Positions 43,073 to 51,180 of a stretch of DNA of 64,000 nt are shown piece by piece. Origin of the DNA: RUG100 sp963542695 (GTDB lineage Bacteria > Bacillota > Clostridia > Peptostreptococcales > Anaerovoracaceae). The notes below the pieces were generated by a model that was not told where the DNA came from, searched no databases, and saw nothing but the letters and a program-made list of their open reading frames with translations. The stretch's first letter is position 1. Each line of letters begins with the position of its first letter. Both the position numbers and the translations under genes were made by a program. The stretch is from the NCBI GenBank assembly GCA_963542695.1, contig CAUTYX010000005.1:47271-111270 (forward strand). The letters run 5' to 3'.

Positions 43073-44938
43073 ATGAGTATCGTATCAATTATTTCACTGT
43101 TAAGTGGATTGGCGTTTTTCCTCTTTGGGATGTCCCTAATGGGAGATGCCTTAAAGAGAGTCGCCGGAGGAAAGTTGGAAACATTGCTGGGACGGCTTAC
43201 CTCCAATGCCTATAAAGGGGTTGCTCTTGGGACCGGCGTAACGGCGATTATTCAGTCGTCGTCGGCAACATCGGTTATGGTAGTGGGGTTTGTTAACTCC
43301 GGCATTATGACCCTGGCCCAAGGGATTCCCATTATCATGGGAGCACAAATCGGAACTACTGCAACCAGCTGGCTATTGAGTTTATCCAGTATCGGAAACT
43401 CTGAGGCAGCCAGTCTATTCTCTACGGCAGCTATTTTCGGAGTTATCGCCGTTATCGGTATCTTGCTGTACATGGTAGGAAAGAGTTCGGCCAAGAAAAA
43501 CAGCGGTATGATTCTCCTTTCCCTGAGCATTCTAATGAGTGGGATGCGTGCCATGTCTGATGCCATGGAACCGTTGCAGCACAACGCAACCTTTCTTCAC
43601 GCCATGTCGGTAGTCTCTAATCCGCTGCTGTGCATCCTGATTGGGATCGTTGTTACAGCCGTTGTACAGAGCTGCTCTGCCTCCATCGGTATTTTGCAGG
43701 CACTGGCAGTAACCGGTGTGATTGAATTCCGTATTGCCGTATACATGGTGGTGGGAATGAGTGTAGGTGCTTGTGTTCCTGTTCTCATAAGCTCCATTGG
43801 TGCCAGTCTGGAAGCAAAGAGAACCGCCTTTACGTATTTATACTTCGATGCCATTGCCGGCGTTGTATTTTGTGTCTTATTTGCCATTTTAGATGCCTTT
43901 ACCGGTATCTTCTCTGTACTAAACGGACCGGCATCCAGCGTAATGATTGCCCTTATTAACACTTCTTTCAAAGTCTTTGGAGTAGTTCTTTTGTTCCCAT
44001 TCCGCAGCGTTCTTGAGATGCTGGCCATGAAGATGTTCCCGGATATTCCATCTGACGACGACGAGGAGGAATTCGAAAAGAATTTGCTGGACGAGCGATT
44101 CCTTGATTATCCGTCGGTTGCCATTGAACAAGCCGGTCGCACCATTGATCTGATGGCTACGGCTTCTCGTAAAAATTTACTGAAATCCATTGAATTGCTA
44201 GATGATTTCAGCCAAGAAAAATATGATAAAATCATGCGTCGAGAAGATCGTGTAGATAAATATGAAGATAGTTTGGGGAGCTATTTGGTAAAGCTATCAG
44301 GTCATGAACTAAGTCCGCTGGAAGTAACCAGATCTTCCACTATGTTACAGAGCTTGACTAATTTAGAACGTATTTCCGATCACGCTGTCAACATTGCAGA
44401 GCTGGCAGAAGAGCTGCACAATAAAGGAATTCGTTTCTCGGATAATGCCAAGAAAGAGATCAAAATTTGTATTGGTGCCATGGAAGAAATCTTAGATTTG
44501 GTTGTGAAAGCGTTGCAAAACCGTGATGTAGATGCCGCTTCCAGGGTAGAGCCGCTGGAAGACATCATTGACATTATGACAGAAAAAATGAAGGCAAATC
44601 ATGTTCGCCGTCTTCAAACCGGACGCTGTACGCTGGACATTGGATTCGTCTTTAATGATTGCATCAACAACTTTGAGAGGGTGGCAGATCACTGTTCCAA
44701 TGTAGCGTTGATTATTTTGGAAAACCAGACGGATATTGATTTGGCTACCCATTCCTACGCTGCCAATATGAAAATTGATAAGGCGGAGGAATACCAGTTG
44801 CTGGCAGACGGATACCGAGCAAGATATCTGATTCCCTTGGAAAAAACGCAAAATGCGGCAAATGCGGCATATAAAGAGGGAAAGCAAATCAGTCTCCCGG
44901 CTGCTGATCTGAAACCGGAGACTACGGCTGATGCATAG
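43073..44938 (+). CDS. Na+/phosphate symporter family protein with PhoU-like domain
   Basis: The 621-residue protein has about nine membrane helices with the two repeated QSSSATS/QSCSASI signatures (IIQSSSATSVMVVGF and VVQSCSASIGILQAL) of the NptA/PNaS family. A cytoplasmic PhoU-like helical domain follows (about 345-560), with NLERISDHAVNIAEL and NFERVADHCSNVA. It likely imports phosphate with sodium. AGGATGAGAGG precedes the ATG, 20 bases after thrC. A long hairpin terminator follows. Confidence 0.88.
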   Translation: MSIVSIISLLSGLAFFLFGMSLMGDALKRVAGGKLETLLGRLTSNAYKGVALGTGVTAIIQSSSATSVMVVGFVNSGIMTLAQGIPIIMGAQIGTTATSWLLSLSSIGNSEAASLFSTAAIFGVIAVIGILLYMVGKSSAKKNSGMILLSLSILMSGMRAMSDAMEPLQHNATFLHAMSVVSNPLLCILIGIVVTAVVQSCSASIGILQALAVTGVIEFRIAVYMVVGMSVGACVPVLISSIGASLEAKRTAFTYLYFDAIAGVVFCVLFAILDAFTGIFSVLNGPASSVMIALINTSFKVFGVVLLFPFRSVLEMLAMKMFPDIPSDDDEEEFEKNLLDERFLDYPSVAIEQAGRTIDLMATASRKNLLKSIELLDDFSQEKYDKIMRREDRVDKYEDSLGSYLVKLSGHELSPLEVTRSSTMLQSLTNLERISDHAVNIAELAEELHNKGIRFSDNAKKEIKICIGAMEEILDLVVKALQNRDVDAASRVEPLEDIIDIMTEKMKANHVRRLQTGRCTLDIGFVFNDCINNFERVADHCSNVALIILENQTDIDLATHSYAANMKIDKAEEYQLLADGYRARYLIPLEKTQNAANAAYKEGKQISLPAADLKPETTADA

Positions 44939-44960
44939 CCGCCTATAACGGAAAAAAGGA

Positions 44961-45015
44961 GAGAGGGCTACTGCCCCTTTGCCATGTTTGTGGCCAAGGG
45001 AGAGTAGCCCTTTTG
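44961..45015. terminator. Long hairpin between Na/Pi symporter and ABC operon
   Basis: AGGGCTACT (44964-44972) pairs with AGTAGCCCT (45003-45011) followed by T; a second stem, CCCTTTG with CCAAGGG, nests inside. The remaining 90 bases up to the ABC permease gene hold nothing recognisable. Confidence 0.75.
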
Positions 45016-45104
45016 TGATGGAGAGGGGCCAAAAGCTGCCCCTATGTGAGGTGTTATAGTGTATGGTGTTGGAGTAGTGATTTGGCGATTAGAATATCTG
45101 CTTA

Positions 45105-45899
45105 TTATTGTAAGTTGAGACGCTTGTGTAATAATATCCAGGACACAAACCAGTACACTGCCAGTAAGATGGCTCCGTTTACCATCAGTATGGTGAAGAG
45201 AGTTGTATCCCATTGTGGCTGGGTTCCCATAGCATGGTAGGTGGCACTGCTAAAGAGATTACCGGTTAATCCGATAATTGGTACACCTACAATGCCTTCT
45301 ACAGCAGAGAAAACAGCATATGCAATTACGGCGCCTAGTTTTCTATGATTGCTCCACTGGTGTCCCACAGCGATAGAGGCGTATATCTTTGCTACCATTT
45401 CGGCACTGCAGACAACGAATACCAGAATTACTTGGAGCATCACAATTGCGTGAGAGGTATTGGAAAAGTGGTGGAATATTTGCTGCAATCCGTGTGTAAA
45501 TTCATTCCAATTCACTTTCTGGGAAATGAGACCCAGGGTTAAAATGGAGCCCAATCCAACGATGACTCCAAGAATGGTCCAAATGGTACCGGAAATCATT
45601 TTGTTGGTAATATGCCGGCCTGTTGTAACCGGGGTTGCAAACATCAAATATCCTTCGTTTCCTAGCAGATTACGATAAAATTGAAGAATGATGATGCCGA
45701 CAGTGATGGCTATCAAAGCAAATCCTGCCATAGTGTAAAATCCGCCTAGGAGATTCCGTATTGTTTGGACAGCCGGGATGGCTGAGTTTTGCCGCAAAAT
45801 AAATCCGAAAATCACGGACAATACCAACAGTAAGGCATATATAGGCAGTAGAATCCGGCCAATGGATTTGCATTCATATTTTAATAATTTGCCTAACAT
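45105..45899 (-). CDS. ABC-2-type permease subunit
   Basis: The 264-residue protein has six predicted membrane helices and begins MLGKLLKYECKSIGRILLPIY, the typical amphipathic start of ABC-2 permeases. No substrate motif is known. Its start overlaps the end of the ATPase gene by seven bases. It is the last gene of a GntR-ATPase-permease operon similar in plan to the ytr operon of Bacillus. Confidence 0.8.
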   Translation of the reverse strand: MLGKLLKYECKSIGRILLPIYALLLVLSVIFGFILRQNSAIPAVQTIRNLLGGFYTMAGFALIAITVGIIILQFYRNLLGNEGYLMFATPVTTGRHITNKMISGTIWTILGVIVGLGSILTLGLISQKVNWNEFTHGLQQIFHHFSNTSHAIVMLQVILVFVVCSAEMVAKIYASIAVGHQWSNHRKLGAVIAYAVFSAVEGIVGVPIIGLTGNLFSSATYHAMGTQPQWDTTLFTILMVNGAILLAVYWFVSWILLHKRLNLQ

Positions 45900-46588
45900 C
45901 TGAATACCTCCCTAAATAGCTTGTCGATGCTCTTTCCTTCTTCTTCCCGAAGGGTATCGGCATCTTTGTGAATGATGATCTTTCCTTCCTGTAGGAAGAT
46001 GATGTCGTCCAAAATGGATTCCACATCAGTAATAAGATGTGTGGAAATCAGTACTACCGAATCCGGATCGTAGTTGGAAATAATGGTTTTGAGAATGTAC
46101 TCTCTAGTGGCAGGATCTACACCTGCAATAGGCTCATCCAGAAGATAAAGCTTTGCCTTGCGGCTCATGGTGAGAATCAGCTGTACTTTTTCTTTTGTAC
46201 CCTTGGACATTTTTTTCAAGGGAAGGGTGGTATCCAGCCCCAAATCCTTCAGCATAGCTTCGGCACGAAGAGTGTCAAAGTCTGCGAAGAAATCTTCGTA
46301 AAAATCCAATAGCTGTTCGGTATTCATGTACGATGGGAGAAAATCCCTGTCCGGCAGATACGCTACTTTTGCTTTTGTATTCTTTCCGGGAAGATCACCG
46401 TCGATATAAAGGGTACCGGAGCTGCGTGTCAAAAGGCCGGCAATCATTTTGATTAAGGTTGTCTTTCCGCTGCCATTGGGACCTAGTAAGCCTACAATTT
46501 GTCCCGACTGCAATTCCAAATCTACAGAATCAACTGCCGTCAGGGAACCGTAAATCTTGCTTAACTGCTGTGTTTCTAAAATCGTCAT
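45893..46588 (-). CDS. ABC transporter ATPase
   Basis: The 231-residue ATPase has Walker A GPNGSGKTT near 37, Walker B LYLLDEPIAGVD, and the switch His in ISTHLI. The signature is degenerate: MSKGTKEKV replaces LSGGQ, as seen in several YtrB/YtrE-like or antibiotic-resistance ATPases. It lies three bases after the GntR gene and overlaps the permease gene, so all three are co-transcribed. Confidence 0.87.
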   Translation of the reverse strand: MTILETQQLSKIYGSLTAVDSVDLELQSGQIVGLLGPNGSGKTTLIKMIAGLLTRSSGTLYIDGDLPGKNTKAKVAYLPDRDFLPSYMNTEQLLDFYEDFFADFDTLRAEAMLKDLGLDTTLPLKKMSKGTKEKVQLILTMSRKAKLYLLDEPIAGVDPATREYILKTIISNYDPDSVVLISTHLITDVESILDDIIFLQEGKIIIHKDADTLREEEGKSIDKLFREVFRC

Positions 46589-46591
46589 GGG

Positions 46592-46957
46592 CTAGTCCTC
46601 CTTTCTAAAGGTGGTTACAGCATCGATAATTTCTTGTCTGGTTAATCCCAGGCGTTCCAGGTTTCGGAAAAGTTCCTCGATGTACCGGATGCTTAATGTG
46701 TGTTTCAAATTTTTCAGTGTAGAGGCTTTTTCGGTGATGAATCTTCCGCTGGTTCGATGGGCATAAACGAGGTTTTCTCTCTCCAATTCCGCCAATGCTT
46801 TTTGCATGGTGTTGGGATTTACGCCGGCATCAATAGCCAAATCTCTAACGGAGGGAAGCTTTTGCCCCGGGTCAAAGGCGCCACTGGCGATGCGGATTTT
46901 CATCTGGTCTACAATTTGGGAGTAGATGGGAAAGCCTTCCTTGAATTGCCATTCCAT
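46592..46957 (-). CDS. GntR-family repressor, YtrA type
   Basis: The 121-residue protein has a winged helix (FPIYSQIVDQMKIRIASGAFDPGQKLPSVRDLA and NPNTMQKALAELE) and only a short C-terminal dimer tail, as in the YtrA subfamily. It heads the ABC operon. A long perfect inverted repeat directly upstream is its likely operator. YtrA-type regulators often respond to cell-wall-active compounds (established for Bacillus; not shown here). AGGAGGA precedes the ATG. Confidence 0.9.
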   Translation of the reverse strand: MEWQFKEGFPIYSQIVDQMKIRIASGAFDPGQKLPSVRDLAIDAGVNPNTMQKALAELERENLVYAHRTSGRFITEKASTLKNLKHTLSIRYIEELFRNLERLGLTRQEIIDAVTTFRKED

Positions 46958-46997
46958 GGTTCCTCCTTTTTTGTTTTGCGTTCTGTTGCAAAGCTAT

Positions 46998-47041
46998 ATT
47001 CCGTATTATTGTATTACGTTGCTAATACAATAATACGGAAT
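46998..47041 (-). promoter_or_regulatory. GntR operator: perfect 19-base inverted repeat over the promoter
   Basis: ATTCCGTATTATTGTATTA (46998-47016) and its exact complement (47023-47041) flank a six-base centre. Each arm contains the unit GTATTA twice, giving four half-sites. On the minus strand TTGTAT and TAATAC, 16 bases apart, could be the -35 and -10 boxes and lie inside the repeat. It ends 40 bases before the GntR start. Confidence 0.75.
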
Positions 47042-47118
47042 TGGAAAGGTGTCAAGTGGTTTTGGAAATTTTTTTGGTATAGGAGAGAGAGGTGGTAAAC
47101 AAAGGGATAATAAAGACA

Positions 47119-47151
47119 AATAAAAGGGAAGCGATGGCAAGTCCGCTTCCC
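47119..47151 (-). terminator. Terminator after the broken paralog gene
   Basis: GGGAAGCG (47126-47133) pairs with CGCTTCCC (47144-47151); on the minus strand a TTTTATTT run follows. Confidence 0.75.
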
Positions 47152-47188
47152 GAAAGTTGTAGATATTCAATGCTAGTATGGAGGCTAG

Positions 47189-47747
47189 CTATTTGTACAT
47201 TATTCCAAATCCGCCGGAAGATTTTCCGCTGCGGTAAATCTTTACAATGCATTTCATGTTATGGGTTTTTCCGCTGATATTGTAGAGCCGGATAGTCCCC
47301 AATCCCTTGTTTCTCGTCAGAGTATAGGTCCTTCTGAATTTTTTCATGCCAGGAACCGTAACGGTAACGGTAGCTTTTATGGCGCCATCCGTTTTTACCG
47401 GCAGCGTTATGTCGATTTTCTTTCCTCTCTTATTGATGCGATAGTATTTTGCTTTGCTGGTTGTCTGGAGGAAGCCATATCTGTATTTTTCACGTGTTAG
47501 TTTTGCTGCTTTTCTGGCGGTTTTACCGTATTTCCCGGTGCACTTGTAATTCTCTGCAAGGACAACCGTGGCATATTCATTTAATGCACTGCTATACATC
47601 AAGATTGGCAGTTTGGAACGACGAATTGGTAATCGGTTTTACAGAATCTTTCATGGAGTCAGCTGCCAAACCTAAATCTGCTCCCACTAGAGAGAAAGAC
47701 AAGGCAATGGCAAGAGACAGCAGCATCGGAATGATTTTTTTCTTCAT
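47189..47747 (-). pseudogene. Secreted paralog 1, internally deleted and frameshifted
   Basis: The gene starts at 47747 (AAAGGAGAA before it) with a signal peptide, MKKKIIPMLLSLAIALSFSLVG, then about 30 residues to TAG at 47592-47594. The C-terminal part continues in another frame from about 47602 to 47189: GKYGKTARKAAKLTREKYRYGFL, PGMKKFRRTYTLTR and KIYRSGKSSGGFGIMYK. The C-terminal part matches the second half of its two intact neighbours, but the region equivalent to their first domain (roughly 120 residues) is missing. So this is a deleted copy of the family. Confidence 0.75.
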
Positions 47748-47880
47748 AACGTTAGGTTCTCCTTTCGGTATTCACAAGATATCAAGGTGTGCAAGCAAAG
47801 ACTGCTGCAAACTATGTTGTTGTGAACATTGAGTGAAAAATAGGACGCAATAGTTTGAAAATATAGCACACACTGCAAAA

Positions 47881-47907
47881 TTTTCTGTATATTCAGTGTA
47901 CTTTATA
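47881..47907 (-). promoter_or_regulatory. Conserved element upstream of paralog 1
   Basis: This 27-base stretch, which begins TTTTCTGTA on the plus strand and contains ATTCAGT and TACTTTA, matches 50330-50356 upstream of paralog 3 in 24 positions. It lies about 135 bases upstream of the paralog 1 start. Probably a shared promoter or operator. Confidence 0.55.
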
Positions 47908-47996
47908 TGCACTGGAATTTCAAGGAATATTGAGAAATATATATAAATGAGGAGATAGACTGTACATCGATTACTAAAAATGCTATTGAGCGTACT

Positions 47997-48031
47997 AAAA
48001 AAAGGAGAAGGAATCCTGTGAACCCTTCTCC
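47997..48031 (-). terminator. Terminator after paralog 2
   Basis: On the minus strand GGAGAAGG and CCTTCTCC (arms 48024-48031 and 48004-48011) form a stem followed by seven T. Confidence 0.85.
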
Positions 48032-48131
48032 AATCTTACTATCTGTATCTAGTTCATGTGTATTTTTAATCCTACTTAATCCTAGTGATGTCAAATCTAT
48101 AATGCCATAGATAACGGTTTTCCGGTGCTGC

Positions 48132-49040
48132 CTATTTATATTTTACAGCAAAGGCACCGGAGGATTTTCCGCTGCGGGAAATTTTAACAGTTACTTTCAT
48201 ATTTCTCTTTCTTTTGCTAAGAGTATAGATAGTTACTTTTTGTCCGTTGTTGTGACGAGTTAAAAAATACGTTCTCTTAAATTTATACATGCCGGGAGCA
48301 GTGGCTGTAACCGTTGCCAGGAGAGTGTCGTCAGTTGCGGCCGGAAGGTACAGGTTCACTCTGGCAGCTCTCTTTCTAAAGGTATAGTACTTAGGTTTGC
48401 TGTTACTTAGAAGGAAACCTCTACGGTATGTGTTGCGTTTGATTTTAGCGGCTCTTCTTGCAGTTTTGCCGTATTTTCCGGTGCTTTTGCTGTTGTAGTA
48501 CCCAAGGGAATCAAAATATTGATTCAGCTGTTCGGATCTCAAACCGGAGCCGTTTAATTTCAGATAATAGGTGGTTTTTCCTTTTACACCAAAGTATACA
48601 TCCTTCAGAGTTCTCATAGTGTACTGATCGCCAACGATACGAGTCGGTGACAGCGGACGCTTCTTAGCGTTACAAAGCTGTACCGTGTTGCTTGCGGCAG
48701 AAAGAAAAACGATGGATCCAGAGCTGGATGGTTTAATCTTTAACCAAGTGGTTTTGTAGGTGTAGCTGGGACCATACATGAGGATGCCTTGTGTTCTTGA
48801 CGGAAGGTATGTTGTGCTTCCGGCTTTGATAAACTTTCTTGGACCTTTGCCTGCGGATGGATTAACCAGATTGCTGTTGGTGCTGTTCCTCTGCAGTTCA
48901 GAACCGGAAACCGGTGCTGCAGAATCCTTACAGGAATCAGCACCGGCTGCCATGGTGGCTTCAGCACCAATTAACGAAAAGGACAATGCCACCGATAAGG
49001 ATAGCAATAAAGGGATAATTTTCTTGGTCATTCTTTTCAT
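48132..49040 (-). CDS. Secreted paralog 2, unrecognised family
   Basis: The 302-residue protein starts at 49040 (AAGGAAGA upstream) with a signal peptide (KKIIPLLLSLSVALSFSLIG...MAAG). After a Ser/Asn-rich linker come two beta-rich units. Unit 1 spans FIKAGSTTYLPSR to GVKGKTTYYLKLNG. Unit 2 spans GKYGKTARRAAKIKRNTYRRGFL to KISRSGKSSGAFAVKYK. Both resemble pre-peptidase C-terminal (PPC)-like beta sandwiches in pattern (GxxxYYLxL, SKPKYYTFRK). This is a pattern inference only. The protein is very basic (pI clearly above 9 by Lys/Arg content). No catalytic domain or wall anchor is seen. Confidence 0.75.
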   Translation of the reverse strand: MKRMTKKIIPLLLSLSVALSFSLIGAEATMAAGADSCKDSAAPVSGSELQRNSTNSNLVNPSAGKGPRKFIKAGSTTYLPSRTQGILMYGPSYTYKTTWLKIKPSSSGSIVFLSAASNTVQLCNAKKRPLSPTRIVGDQYTMRTLKDVYFGVKGKTTYYLKLNGSGLRSEQLNQYFDSLGYYNSKSTGKYGKTARRAAKIKRNTYRRGFLLSNSKPKYYTFRKRAARVNLYLPAATDDTLLATVTATAPGMYKFKRTYFLTRHNNGQKVTIYTLSKRKRNMKVTVKISRSGKSSGAFAVKYK

Positions 49041-49408
49041 GATCATTCTTCCTTTCTTTTGTGAAATATGCATTATATGTCTAGGATTGGGAATTTTGAA
49101 AGAATAGTTGGACGGAATCATCCGCTGGATTGTTAGATTAATGATAGATAATCATAATAGTCATATTCCTCAGCTAGTCATAGTAATCATAAACAGTTGT
49201 ACTGGTAAGAAGCACTTCCTCACTTCAGTTTAATTTAAGTTATGACCAATAGCAAGATTTTTTTAGAGAGTCATGGCAGGAAGTAAGAGAGTATGAATTG
49301 TAAAAAAAGGGGATTAAGCTGAAAAAGAAGCAACCGTATCCGGTGACTCTTTCGCATCCCGCTATCCTGTCATAACCCCGCTATGCTAATGTGGACACAA
49401 ATGTTTTG
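49041..49408. other. 368-base spacer between paralogs 2 and 3
   Basis: No gene is seen. It holds four copies of TARTCATA (49149-49191), a weak match to the conserved paralog element (around 49223-49240), and no obvious terminator for paralog 3. Confidence 0.5.
49149..49191. repeat. Four TARTCATA octamers upstream of paralog 2
   Basis: TAATCATA (49149-49156), TAGTCATA (49158-49165), TAGTCATA (49175-49182) and TAATCATA (49184-49191) are arranged as two pairs, one base apart within pairs and nine bases between pairs. They lie 109-151 bases upstream of the paralog 2 start. They look like repeated binding sites for one regulator. Confidence 0.5.
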
Positions 49409-50224
49409 CTATAAATAACATATACCATAACTGCCGGAAGAATATTTATAATGATCCATTTTGATGACAATCTTCATGTTCTTGTTTTTATGTTTGGGGA
49501 CACGATAGCAGAAGTACTTACCTTCGCTATTTCCGTATTGATTCATTCTATTCATAGGAACGACCTTTCGGTATTTTTTCATACCGGGAGCGGTAATCGT
49601 AATGGTTGCTTTTAAACAGTAGTCGGTAGTGTGGACGATGAAAAATTCGACTTTGGAGGATTTTTTATTAAAAGTATAGTACTTTGCTCTGCTGCTGCTT
49701 TGTAAAAATCCTGTATGATAGTGCATTTTTCGCTTAATCTTTTTAGCTGTTTTTGCGGTTTTACCAAAGGCTCCGCAGCTTTTTGTGTTGGTATAGCGAA
49801 TGGTATCCATTTTCGTGTATTCACCCTCCGGTTTTTTCCCCGATAGATATAGATAGTACACTTGGCCGCCTTTTACACCAAAGTTAACATCGTTTAAATA
49901 GTCGATCGCATAATTTGTACCTACCGCTCTCCAGGTGGACATAGGTTTTTTCTTAGCATTTAAGAGCTTGACTTTGCTCTTAAAGTTTGTGATAAACATA
50001 ATGTTCCCGGAATATTTCGGTTTGATTTTTAAATAAGTTTTCACAGTTGGTTTTGTGGCCGTCGAATAGTCAAGCCGGTATTCTCGGGAGTCCTTTAAGA
50101 AGGTGGTTTTGCCGGCTTTAATAACCGGATTACCGGCAGATGCTGTCGTGAATCCGCCAAAAGAAAAGGTTAGTGCTATAATTATGGAAAGCAATAACGG
50201 AAGAAGTTTTGATTTCTGTTTCAT
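49409..50224 (-). CDS. Secreted paralog 3, unrecognised family
   Basis: The 271-residue protein starts at 50224, with GAGAGGAT upstream, and has a signal peptide (KLLPLLLSIIIALTFSFGGFTTASA). The two units follow as in paralog 2: VIKAGKTTFLKDSREYRL to GVKGGQVYYLYLSGK, then CGAFGKTAKTAKKIKRKMHYHTGFL to KMDHYKYSSGSYGICYL. Shared positions include LKIKP..SG, LNAKKxPxS, VGxxYxxxxLxDVxFGVKG, SKxKYYTF and ApGMxKxxr. It is very basic. It carries no enzyme motif. It looks full length. Confidence 0.75.
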   Translation of the reverse strand: MKQKSKLLPLLLSIIIALTFSFGGFTTASAGNPVIKAGKTTFLKDSREYRLDYSTATKPTVKTYLKIKPKYSGNIMFITNFKSKVKLLNAKKKPMSTWRAVGTNYAIDYLNDVNFGVKGGQVYYLYLSGKKPEGEYTKMDTIRYTNTKSCGAFGKTAKTAKKIKRKMHYHTGFLQSSSRAKYYTFNKKSSKVEFFIVHTTDYCLKATITITAPGMKKYRKVVPMNRMNQYGNSEGKYFCYRVPKHKNKNMKIVIKMDHYKYSSGSYGICYL

Positions 50225-50329
50225 GATGATATCCTCTCTTAATTGTTCTGTAGATAGATGCAATACTTTTGTCGGAAATAGCGGATATTCTTAAATAAGC
50301 TACGGAAAACGTCGCTTAACAGCAGATAA

Positions 50330-50356
50330 TTTTCTGTAAATTCAGTTTACTTTACA
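50330..50356 (-). promoter_or_regulatory. Conserved element upstream of paralog 3
   Basis: Counterpart of 47881-47907 (24 of 27 bases identical), about 107 bases upstream of the paralog 3 start. Confidence 0.55.
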
Positions 50357-50444
50357 ACTCTTGAGTTTGCAATGCTTATTTAACTTTTATTGGCATACTA
50401 TCGGTTGTGTCCTTTCGGATTGAATCCCATGTCAATGACTTTGT

Positions 50445-50476
50445 CAAAAAACAAATAGAGACCCTAACGGGTCTCT
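50445..50476 (-). terminator. Terminator after tRNA-Ser
   Basis: AGAGACCC (50457-50464) pairs with GGGTCTCT (50469-50476) around TAAC; on the minus strand a T-rich run follows (50445-50453). Confidence 0.8.
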
Positions 50477-50485
50477 GTCTTATAC

Positions 50486-50573
50486 TGGCGGAGGGCATGG
50501 GACTCGAACCCACGGGGCTTTCACACCTTACTCCCTTTCCAGGGGAGCTCCTTAGCCACTCGGTCAACCCTCC
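50486..50573 (-). tRNA. tRNA-Ser (anticodon GGA)
   Basis: On the minus strand GGAGGGT begins the acceptor stem; the long variable arm of class II tRNAs is present. The anticodon loop CTGGAAA gives GGA (reads TCC and TCT). The T arm is GTGGGTTCGAGTCCCAT and CCA is encoded (50486-50488). Confidence 0.95.
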
Positions 50574-50703
50574 AGACTATGTATTGCTGTGTACTCACAA
50601 CAAATACTAATTTACCATATGAAAGAGGGTATTTCAAGAAGTTTTTACGGAATACGTCAACAAAGTTTCCGTGATTACGACTAGAAAGTTGCTAGGCGTA
50701 TAA

Positions 50704-51180
50704 CTATAAAGTTTTGCCGATGGTTTTCGCTCTATTTTGGGTAACCAAGGTAAAGTCTTTGAGTTCATGGGTGTAGGTATCGTTAAGGTAACTGCTTTTC
50801 ATTATGAAGTCAGCTGTAGCCCGGTTGTTTGCAAAGGGAATGTCGTAAACGGCAGCAATTCGCATTAGTGCCTTAATATCCGGATCATGAGGCTGCGCTT
50901 CTAACGGGTCGCTGAAAAATATAACCAGGTCAATGGCGCCATCGGCAATAAGTGCGCCAATTTGTTGATCGCCGCCCAGAGGACCGCTTTTATAAGCTTT
51001 TACAGGAAGACCGGTTGCTTCTGCAATGAGGCGGGCTGTAGTGCCGGTACCACAAAGGAAGTGACTTTTGAGAGTGGCTTCGTTCTTTATACACCAATCT
51101 ACCAGATCTTTTTTTAAATTATCGTGGGCAATTAACGCAATACGTTTTTGGGCTGCCATGGTAGCAGTTTTGGTTGACAT
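50704..51180 (-). CDS. mgsA: Methylglyoxal synthase
   Basis: This enzyme converts dihydroxyacetone phosphate to methylglyoxal, a bypass used when phosphate is short. The 158-residue protein has CGTGTTARLI, the phosphate-site SGPLGGDQQIGA, and catalytic Asp in FFSDPLEAQPHDPDIKAL. I start at 51180, with AAGAAGG seven bases upstream; 17 further upstream codons are not family-like. It competes with TpiA for the same substrate. The presence of a phosphate symporter gene nearby is not an operon link. Confidence 0.93.
   Translation of the reverse strand: MSTKTATMAAQKRIALIAHDNLKKDLVDWCIKNEATLKSHFLCGTGTTARLIAEATGLPVKAYKSGPLGGDQQIGALIADGAIDLVIFFSDPLEAQPHDPDIKALMRIAAVYDIPFANNRATADFIMKSSYLNDTYTHELKDFTLVTQNRAKTIGKTL

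Larger units (their letters stand above)
47748..48131. other. 384-base spacer between paralogs 1 and 2
   Basis: No gene is seen. The spacer holds the conserved upstream element of paralog 1 (47881-47907) and the terminator of paralog 2 (47997-48031). The rest is AT-rich without recognised motifs. Confidence 0.6.
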
